From Marsupella aquatica (taxonomy: Eukaryota; Marchantiophyta): a stretch of 64,000 bases of DNA. The stretch covers positions 3,844,001 through 3,908,000 of the forward strand of contig OZ316891.1 of the NCBI GenBank assembly GCA_973895155.1, given 5' to 3'. A program made the translations under genes and the position numbers. Under the pieces are notes generated by a model. That model made no database searches. It was not told where the DNA came from and worked only from the letters and a program-made list of their open reading frames with translations. Of the stretch, positions 56,122 through 64,000 are shown piece after piece (the stretch's first letter is position 1; the number at the start of each line of letters is the position of its first letter).

Positions 56122-58599
56122 AGCCTACGCCTACTCTACAAGGCCATTGGTTGAACATAAGTGCTGCGGTCCTTTGCGCCTGGCGGTTTGTCTTTACGTA
56201 TCTCGACAACTGAGAGTAAGCACGATCTGTGGTTCCCCAGTAATTCCGGATGCACAGAGTCACCTCACTCTTCCTTTTGTTGTTTGCCCGAGTTGAATAT
56301 AATAGTATTATATCATATTCATGATATATTATGCGAACAGGTTAACGAGAACGCAGCTGATTCTGGCTGGCAAGTTGTGACGGCTGCGTTGACGTGGAAC
56401 TTGTCCAGCATTGCCACGATGGCCCTAATTATTGCCACGATGGCCCTAATTAAAGTGAATGATACAGCAGCTTCGTTTGCAGCATGGTGGTTACGAAAAT
56501 AATGCCTAAAAGTGAAAACACTTGTGCCGTAAATGGCGGGTTACAAATTGGGGCCTGGAACATTGGTATAACGGCTGCACGAGTGTATTTTCGTGCATAG
56601 ATTCTGCACGAGATTCTGTAGCTAGGGGCAGTTTCAAAGAATTTCTTCTGAGTTAATCGAAGCGTGATTAATTTCTGATTGTTCTTCAATATCTAACTGT
56701 TCATATTTGGCTCTTTTGTCATCTTTGTTTTCCCCTTGTTGTCTTGTCCTCTCCCCTTAATGCATCTCGTCCCTTTGGTTTTGTTGGGTCTTCCGTTGTT
56801 CAGTCTCCTCTTTATGGGTCTCTTGTTCAGTCCCTAGTTGGTCCTTTTTGTTTTGACTTTGGCAGTGTGAGGATTGGAGAATTCAGACCAACAAAAGACT
56901 TGACAGGGCCTTGAGAGCAAAAATAAAACCAAAAGAGGCCTCGTCTTTTTTGGGCCCCTGGTCCTTTTGCACCCTTTTGCACCCTTTTGCACCCTTATGC
57001 ACCCTTTTGCCCTGATGTAGTTGGACAATCCCTGCACATACACAACTCCAGCTGGGTCATGATGCTCCACAGGCTAATATTTTGTCCCTAGCTGCCTTCC
57101 CTCATGTTTTGTAGCAGCCCAGAGTATGCTTAAGTGTGCTCAAAGTTGAAAAAGGGTGCCCAAGTTTTCCAAAGGGCACCACCATTGGGGACTCTGGATT
57201 ACGGGGCCCTGCAATATTTGTTTTACACAAGGCTGAGGGAAACTTGTAACCGGAGGAGTATGAGTGACCTTCCGCAACGGCACCCTTCAGACTACTCAGG
57301 GCACCCTTCACATGGACTACTAACTTGGGGCTGCAGCACGGCTTGAGGGAGGGCAAATGGGGACAACGCAGTAGACTGCCGGTTATTTGTGGAGGAGCTG
57401 CACCATGAGCAATCCATGCTGGAATGGAGGACATGCATTGGAAACTATGTGGGGAAGAGGGAGTGGGGGCTCGAGTAGGTGATACACATGGTGGTAGGGA
57501 CTAAGGGATAGCAAGTTCTATTTAAAAGAAGGGCTTCACTTGGGGTTTGTTTCTCTCCAGGTGCCCCATCAAGTATTTCATTGGAATTCAGACTCATGAA
57601 AATACATCCCACCAAGCGAAACTGAAATCCTGTATATTCTAAAAACATCATTCTGTTTCAAGGCAACGAAATTGAGCCTCGAAGTGTGTTATCCAACAAA
57701 AGTTAGGTCGTTTTAATCATTCAGTAAAGCCTGAGCGTACACTCAACTAAACTGGTGCGATTGAATACAGTAATCTGATGAAGGGGGCTGGGTAGACAGT
57801 CACATTTTGCATCTCCCTTGGCTACCCATGCAATCATTGTCCTATCGAAACATCCCCATCACTCTTGCCCCAGTGTGATCTAGACATTCAACGAGATGCC
57901 CAAGCCTGGACTGAATGAGTCCAAAGTTTCAACTCGAACCGAATCTGAAATCTCCCTAGCGACCCAGTAATCGACAGCACCAATCAGGGAGAGCTTTGTG
58001 TTCCACATGGGTCAAAGTCAACGTTACAAGATTGGTGGCAATGTTCGCAGGTTGACATGCCAAGAATCAAAAGTGACGGGAACCTTGGCCTGGGCAGGTG
58101 GTAAAGCTATTGCAGTGAAGTGGGGGCTGCTAGAGCTAGAGACATACAGAACCGGATGAGCTAAGTGCCAAAGTGGGCCGTGGCTCAACTGCTACAACGA
58201 GGGCTGGCTGCCTTTTTGAATTTTGGGCAGGTGGGAGGCCTCCCTCAGCAAAAGGTTTGTATGGTAAGATCTGAACAGTTGATTTAGGGAAACACTCACT
58301 GCAGCTTTTTAAAAAGTTTTTTGTATCATTCACAACCACTTCACCTGGCAGCAAATGCGCTAAAAGGAAACGTTGGATTAGATTTGATCCTGAGAAAGGG
58401 AGAAAAGTTAGGGGGGAGAAAAGTTAGGGGGAGTTTGCTCAAGCAAATATACACAAACTTTTTACTGAAAAGGGCCAAACAGAGTACAAAAGAAGAAACA
58501 AAAGAGGTCCCAAGTGGACAAAACCCCCCACAAAACCAAATACAAAAGTTCTAAGTGAACAAAAGGAAACCTCTAAAAACCAAGAAAGAGTAACCAAAA
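56122..58599. other. Intergenic with short tandem repeats
   Basis: A perfect 21-bp duplication (ATTGCCACGATGGCCCTAAT + T) at 56410-56451. Five 10-bp units of CCTTTTGCAC at 56963-57012, one with a T-to-A change. A GGGGGGAGAAAAGTTA doublet near 58410. No gene supported. Confidence 0.45.
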
Positions 58600-59121
58600 C
58601 TACACCGAGGTCCTCATCATTGCTAGCAAATGTGACAAAAAGCTAATGGTCCACATCAAGTGTATGCATGTTGAAACTAAATCAGCAAGTGGGATTGGAA
58701 TGTGCTCTAGAGGGGCTAGCTGCTGCGGAGGCACACTAGCACCCACTGTCAGAGATCGACAATAGATGGCACGAGCTTGAGCACGATGTAAGGTGACTGA
58801 AATGCGTTGGCAAAAGTGCATGGTCAAAACAGATAGCGGGGGCTCGATTGGACCCATCCGGCCATGAACATCCCGAGCAGCTTGTCGAAGAAGCCCATCA
58901 AATTGATGATGGAGATGCCCAAATATCTCAAGAGCAAGGGGGGAGGAAGCTATCAGATGAAGCTCATGCAGCATATTTGGCCTCCTACGTTGTTGCCGCT
59001 CGTGATGCCGCTGCCCTGCCATTGTTGCCGCTGCCCTGCCATTGTTGCCGCTGCGCAATGAGTTTGCCACCACTACATCTGCTAAAGTACGTTGACCCTC
59101 ACGGACCATGGTAAGATCCAC
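58600..59121 (-). CDS. Hypothetical ORF of ~170 codons
   Basis: Uninterrupted minus ORF with a plausible ATG (MVREGQRTLADVVVANSLRS) and helical segments (LALEIFGHLHHQFDGLLRQA). Composition is reasonable for a protein, but no domain is recognised, the opposite strand is also partly open (58848-59114), and an 18-bp repeat near 59010-59050 inflates the frame. It may be a transposon remnant or chance. Confidence 0.25.
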   Translation of the reverse strand: MDLTMVREGQRTLADVVVANSLRSGNNGRAAATMAGQRHHERQQRRRPNMLHELHLIASSPLALEIFGHLHHQFDGLLRQAARDVHGRMGPIEPPLSVLTMHFCQRISVTLHRAQARAIYCRSLTVGASVPPQQLAPLEHIPIPLADLVSTCIHLMWTISFLSHLLAMMRTSV

Positions 59122-61243
59122 CCGTAACCGCTATGATGGAGGACCAGGTAACTTGAGCACCACCTCCCGCCGCACGCTGACCAAAGAGCCGGAGAGAACC
59201 TAAGGAGTCGCATCTCTCATCGCTCAAGGCACCAGTCAACTTTTTATTTTAGCAGCAAAATTTAATATGTTCCACCTCTTTGAAAAGTTGTTGCCATTTT
59301 GGTGGAAAACATTTGGTGAAAAATGTTTGTTGTCTTCCATCAGCAAGTTAGCACCTAGGGATGTACCCCACCCCATTAACCAGAATATGAGGGTTCCTCT
59401 GAGTCTAGGTGATCTAGCAGCAATACATTAATGTAAGAGATCTAGATAAAGTATATTCTTAGCATCTTCTTCTTCACTCGAGGTAACATTTGCCATCCAT
59501 CCCTTCCAAAGAAAAGAAATTCCTTACAAAATACAGGCCCTAGTGCGGCAACTCTAAGACATCGCACCTTGAAATCAGGCTTCCATGATACCTACCTATT
59601 TTTCCTTCCTCTAATCAAAGTAACCAAATAAAAATACTATCATTGTTTCCATTTACAAGCTAATCTGGGGTTGGAATTGATGGCAAACTTGACCTCTATC
59701 CTGATTCCAATCCCATCTCCGTCCACCACATATGCTTAGGCTAACTGATGTGGTTCACCATGGGAGTTACTTTCACTCATGTACGAGTGCAGGGGCAAAT
59801 TTTTTATCTTGGTTACGGACCCCGGTTAGGGGTCCATTGCAAAATTTCTGGCACGAAGACGTGGCAAGTCAACATAGAAGCGGGCATAGAAGGCAACAAA
59901 TAGGACACAACTGTTTAATTTGCACAAAAAAGCGTCCAAATCATGGTTGTGGCAAATTTTGTGTAACCCCTGATGTATATCCTAACCGTAAAAATAAACC
60001 AGATACAAAAGAAAAGGTCAATTTTTTTAAAACACTAACCGTTTTATTTACTTCTAGATTTTTGGTAAATTCAATAAATTAGTAATATAATTACAGTGTT
60101 TTCACATTGAATTTTAATATCTAAGTTATAAATCATTGTTTAAGACATTGGTAGTTAAAAGTAACTACCCTTGTCAGTAACGGCCAAAAACTAACCCCTC
60201 CTGATTTACAATGTTGTACATCCTGTTGTTGATGAAGAGCTTCCTAGCTAATTACAGATAACCAATTAAAAAACTTAAGCACAATTGACTGAAGTTGGTA
60301 ACTACTCAAGGAAGGCTTTTACAAAAATTTATGACAATGCCAACATCAGCACGGCTGCCATTTCTTTGGAAATTGCAAGTAGGTGTCACATCTTTCCAAT
60401 TGTTCGATTAATCTGCTTTTCTACTGACCAGTGATCGATCCACCAAAATGCTTAAATGATGGATGGAGGTGCAGCTGGTCAATCGCGGAAGTAAAAGAAT
60501 GGAAGTGAGTGATCTATCCTTCCTGAGCAAAGCAGTGAGTTTTTCAGTGGAAGGAACTGTCTAGTGATTTGAAGTTTGAGAGCATTGTGTCTGTACTTTC
60601 CAGATAGAAACAAAAGCATTCGGATTGAGAAATCAGGACTCAAGGACTGAAATTGAACGTATGACACGGGCAATGTGTCGCTTACACTGGATCTTCTAGT
60701 AGATTAGGATGTATACGGTCGACAGGACTGTAGACATATAGTAGGAGGAATACATAACAATTAGCAGTCATGATTAGATTAGGGTTAGGATAGTGGTCAT
60801 AATGAGCAATAAGTAAGGATGCGCACTTAGATTTCAAAATTGTTGTATTTTGGTGGCAGCAGAATGAAATTTGGTTAGTCACACATCACGCCTGGACTCA
60901 AATAATCAATGCGGACCAGAAGATGGCGGCCGTATGCAAGTACAGACTGAACCAAGCTCAATACCTCCTCATGCAAGGGCCCACAAATGTCCGGATTTGT
61001 TGAGCATCAAGCTCATTCTCTCCTATCAACTATGCTATTCTCGCCTCCACTACCTCCTGTTGGCGTTGTGTTTGATTGTCACTCTACTTGCTCAAGGATT
61101 GTCGTTTAAATATTGATAGAAACCGATAGAAATGGGATACATTGTGACAAGATTCATCAGCAAACAAAGATGGGCAACTACAGAAGTGGTGGACATGGAG
61201 TGTTGCAAGGAGGATGGGCTGCATGAGAGAGATTAATTTGTGA
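59122..61243. other. Intergenic, nothing recognised
   Basis: AT-rich with ORFs up to 116 codons (59732-60082, plus) that carry no domain. No RNA gene or transposon end identified. Confidence 0.4.
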
Positions 61244-61446
61244 GCCCTATTAGTTGGAATATTCTTGGATTATTCCAAAAATATGATTTATTAAAAAGAC
61301 TGTATCATTCTTATAAGTCTCAAAACTGGATTTAAAATATCCTATTGTTCTTCTAAGACAATTCTTAAGTTTTCCTTTATAATCAACAAAACAACTTTAT
61401 ATTTTGTCCCACATGATGTCATTTTTGTGGAAATGAAACCTCCAAG
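61244..61446 (+). mobile_element. MITE-1 copy, left end missing
   Basis: Begins inside the family at CCCTATTAGTTGGAATATTC and runs to the right terminus TGGAAATGAAACCTCCAAG. About 100 bp of the GGGGGTCTCACTAT end is absent, so this is a truncated copy lying tail to tail with the next one 31 bp away. Confidence 0.8.
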
Positions 61447-61477
61447 CACTACTTCAAAAGGTGCTAAGGTTAGTATT

Positions 61478-61773
61478 CTTTGGAGTTTCACTTCCACAAA
61501 AATGGCACATCACATGCGATGAAGTATAGGGTCATTTTATTGGTTCAAAGGGAAGACTTAAGAATTGTTTGAGAAAAACAATAGGGTTTTTTAAATCCAA
61601 TTTTGAGACTTATAAGAACATTAGTGTCCTTATAACCAAATTTTTAGAATATTCCAAGAATATTCCAACTTTATAGGGGTTTAATTTTTTTTTAAAATCT
61701 TACATTTTAGGGGCTCTGAGGCCTAAAAATGTCGCAGGTGATGGAGAGGCATGCATATAGTGAGACCCCCAAG
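61478..61773 (-). mobile_element. MITE-1 copy with perfect target duplication
   Basis: Starts CTTTGGAGTTTCACTTCCAC and ends ATAGTGAGACCCCCAAG. The 8-mer TTAGTATT is repeated exactly at 61470-61477 and 61774-61781. Length 296 bp. It holds the family centre GAATATTCCAAGAATATTCC. Non-coding. Confidence 0.95.
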
Positions 61774-61781
61774 TTAGTATT

Positions 61782-62223
61782 CCATTATTGCTCTCAGATT
61801 TTGGACCTTGTTTGGGGAAGTAGGAGCAAAGCTGTTTGAACTCTATTGGTATTCTTGCCCCAAGAAGGCTAACTACAAACAAAGGTACGCAAAGTTGGTG
61901 ATCCTAGTGGCATAAATCAATTGCGGTAAAGTAGCTATGAATCACAATTGAAAGGGTTTTGACTACAAGGAGACACAAACTACATCATTGAGCTCTTCAC
62001 TAACCAACTAAGACGCATTGTTGTCTATAGCAAAAACAATCGTGGGGGTCCTAGCCAAGTATTTCAAGCTAAAAAGTGGCCAACAAATCAGCCAGACAAG
62101 CAGAATTCAAAAAGATTCTTGCATGTTTACATTGAGCAGCAGTTGGCAGCAAAGCAAAGGGTAGACAAGATTAGCTGCCAACATAGGTAGCTAGGAACCT
62201 CACTCTCCATTGGGAAAGCTCGG
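61782..62223. other. Spacer, possible TE debris
   Basis: No gene. Short readable pieces such as KGFDYKETQ near 61965 faintly recall a copia motif, too weak to call. Confidence 0.3.
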
Positions 62224-62231
62224 GTTTGAGA

Positions 62232-62555
62232 CTCAGGGGGGTCACTATATGGAGGATCATACATCACTTGCGACATTTTGGGGTTTGACCTCCCTAACTT
62301 ATAAGTGAAAAATGTATTTTTGCAAAACCCTTTCTTTTAAAAAATTTTGTCATTTTTATTAAAAAATCCCTAAAAAATTTAAATAAAGTTTTTTTACAAT
62401 TAAATAGGCTTATGTGTTCTTTAAAGTCAACCAGTCAATAAAACATGCCCTATGTGTTCTGCCACCAAATTTTGGAATTCTTCCGCCGCACCCATTTAAA
62501 TGGGCCTATACTTCGTTGCACGTGATGTGCCACTTCCGTGGAAGTGACCCCCCAG
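62232..62555 (+). mobile_element. Diverged MITE-1 subfamily copy
   Basis: Starts CTCAGGGGGGTCACTATATG and ends CCGTGGAAGTGACCCCCCAG. A perfect 8-bp duplication GTTTGAGA lies at 62224-62231 and 62556-62563. Length 324 bp. Both ends are clearly MITE-1 (CACGTGATGTGCCA before the right end), but the middle differs, so it is a separate subfamily. Confidence 0.9.
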
Positions 62556-62746
62556 GTTTGAGATGGTTATTCCAACCGCCACATCTGTTAACCCCAAACC
62601 TCCTGCCCCGGCTAAGCAGATTCTGGCAACCCGACTGGCAAGCCAGACTTAGGGTACTCTCTATGGACAATGCAGAGTACTCATCATGATCGGACCAAGT
62701 GGATACTCTGCACCTAAACTAACAAGCAAGGAAGAAGAAGAAGACA

Positions 62747-63900
62747 ATGATTGGCCCAGACCAGCCCATGCAGACTCCGCCTACTCCGCCTAGCTTTGGG
62801 CCTCCTACTCTGGTTCCAGTCCCTAGCTTGGCCTCGCTTGCACCGCCTTCCCTGATGAATCCTGCCCCCTTGAATCAAGCCTTAATGGGCATAACTCGTG
62901 TCCACAAGGGCCAATGGGAGGCAATCAAGTCTGCAGCCCATGCAAACTACCTGAAGGAGCATCACTTGGACAAGTTTGCTCACTTAAGCTGGCAATCTAT
63001 CGCATTTGGGGCATGGGAGATTTGGGAATTCATTGAGAACTTTGACATAAATTAAAACCCCAGCTACAAAGGTGGCGGGACAAACCTTGTCCCTCACTGA
63101 GTAACAATTAGCCAAATCTTTGCCCTGTTGGTAGACCGGTATCGATTGAATTAAGGATTTGGGACAAGGAGTATGTTCCCTAACATTTCAACCCGGCGGT
63201 AAGACGGAAATGGGTACTAGCAAATGTCGTACCATGCAACCAGATCTGTATGGAGCAGCTCAACTTCATAAGGTCTATCTTGCACATGATTGAGCCTTGG
63301 TCCAACTGAAGATCTCCCTCTACACAATTATGTGGGTGGAGCAGTATAAGAATCAGGATTGGGCGCAATTCTTTGGCCGCCAATTCTTGGGGGAGCTAAG
63401 ACAGGTTTGCACATTGGAGGAAGAACATTCCTTTGGAGCCACATCATAATTATCCTTGAGTCGTATGGCAAAGGCACAAGGCCAAGGGTAAGAGTACCAC
63501 TGACTACCTTGGCCTTGATGGACATCAACCCCATCACCAACCCAATGGACATCTTGGCTACCACCTCTAGAGCGGACAAAGCTCCTAGTTCGTTGCCCCC
63601 AACTCCCCCACCTCTACCACGTTTGGGACCGTGGCGATAAATGGTCCCCCGCCACCTCCCCCTCTCATCATGCCCCCGCTACCTCCGTCCCAATAACCCC
63701 AAATCCCACCACTGCCTTCGGACCAAATCCCATCTCCTTTGCAAACTACCAAAAATGTGGTAGCAGAACCCATGGACAATCCAAGGTTACGTCCTAGCCC
63801 AACAGTAGAGGAGTATCTGAATATAGTAGACATACGAGTTAGTGCAGAGGTTAAATGTTGTCGTGCCAGGTTAAGAACCATTTCCAACCAGCCTTCTTTA
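62747..63900 (+). pseudogene. Proline-rich TE-like remnant
   Basis: A 102-codon ORF (62747-63055) has a proline-rich start (TPPTPPSFGPPTLVPVPSL) and a helical end (HLDKFAHLSWQSIAFGAWEI). It is followed by frame-shifting pieces to 63900, including a further proline-rich tract (63620-63690) and EEYLNIVDIRVSAEVKCCRA. The layout recalls a decayed retroelement gag, but no zinc knuckle or protease is visible. Confidence 0.3.
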
Positions 63901-63909
63901 CATTGGAGC

Positions 63910-64000
63910 CCCTAGGGAATCACTTAGAGTAAAACCCCTACAACTCATGAGAACAAATCAATGAAATTTGAAAAAATTAATTCAAAAATTAATTCAAATA
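63910..64000 (+). mobile_element. MITE-2 copy, cut by the window edge
   Basis: Starts CCCTAGGGAATCACTTAGAG and continues TAAAACCCCTACAACTCATG, then AATTAATTCAAAAATTAATT, matching the nested copy at 34474. The far end lies beyond 64000. Confidence 0.85.

Noticed and set aside
58848-59114. 88-codon plus ORF opposite the 58.6-kb ORF
   Set aside because: Overlaps a longer minus ORF, contains a short repeat, and has no recognisable domain.
61930-62060. Copia reverse transcriptase fragment (KGFDYKETQ)
   Set aside because: A single short motif with stops around it and no further conserved blocks.

Overview
The window looks like nuclear DNA of a plant. It has intron-containing genes with GT-AG junctions, two protein families typical of land plants (an NDR1/HIN1-like LEA_2 membrane protein and a bHLH factor with an ACT-like C-terminus), and a degraded Ty1/copia element, an L1-type LINE, tRNA-derived SINEs and many MITEs. 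Low gene density and many repeats suggest a medium to large genome. I cannot name the species; a non-seed plant is only a guess.

Layout. 0-5 kb: intergenic, one worn MITE and small repeats. 5.1-5.8 kb (+): LEA_2/NHL protein. 8.0-8.3 kb: a perfect 24-bp hairpin and an 81-bp tandem duplication. 8.5-9.8 kb (-): a possible small spliced gene. 11.0-14.35 kb (-): a 1104-codon uninterrupted ORF of unknown family with a glutamine-rich coiled coil, a PGSFSQISGQ-type tandem repeat and an acidic tail. A 43-bp piece closely matching it lies at 21.8 kb and differs only at third codon positions. 17.9-30 kb: SINE-like units, two copies of a ~384-bp MITE, a fold-back MITE, a purine-rich minisatellite, a dead copia element (25.2-26.7 kb) and a relic RNase H1 N-terminal-like domain. 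32.4-36.5 kb: a dense MITE cluster, with one MITE inserted in another, cutting through a decayed coiled-coil coding region (-). 38.8-42.05 kb (-): LINE with reverse transcriptase, interrupted by a SINE with a 12-bp target duplication. 44.4-46.8 kb (+): three-exon bHLH gene. 50.5-52.4 kb: a tandem array, a ~1-kb AT-rich island with a fold-back element, then an in-frame 87-bp repeat. 54.1-56.1 kb (-): a possible intron-rich gene. 61-64 kb: three MITE-1 copies, a proline-rich TE-like remnant and a truncated MITE-2.

The well-supported genes (LEA_2, the large ORF, bHLH) show no sign of acting together. The clearest unifying feature is a set of short non-autonomous DNA transposons with 8-bp target duplications (MITE-1, termini near CTTGGGGGTYTCACT; MITE-2, termini near CCCTGGGGAATCACT). 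I worked these out from their ends and, in the best cases, from reading frames that resume across the insertion. The strongest candidate for something undescribed at protein level is the 1104-codon ORF. All calls are by eye, without database searches.
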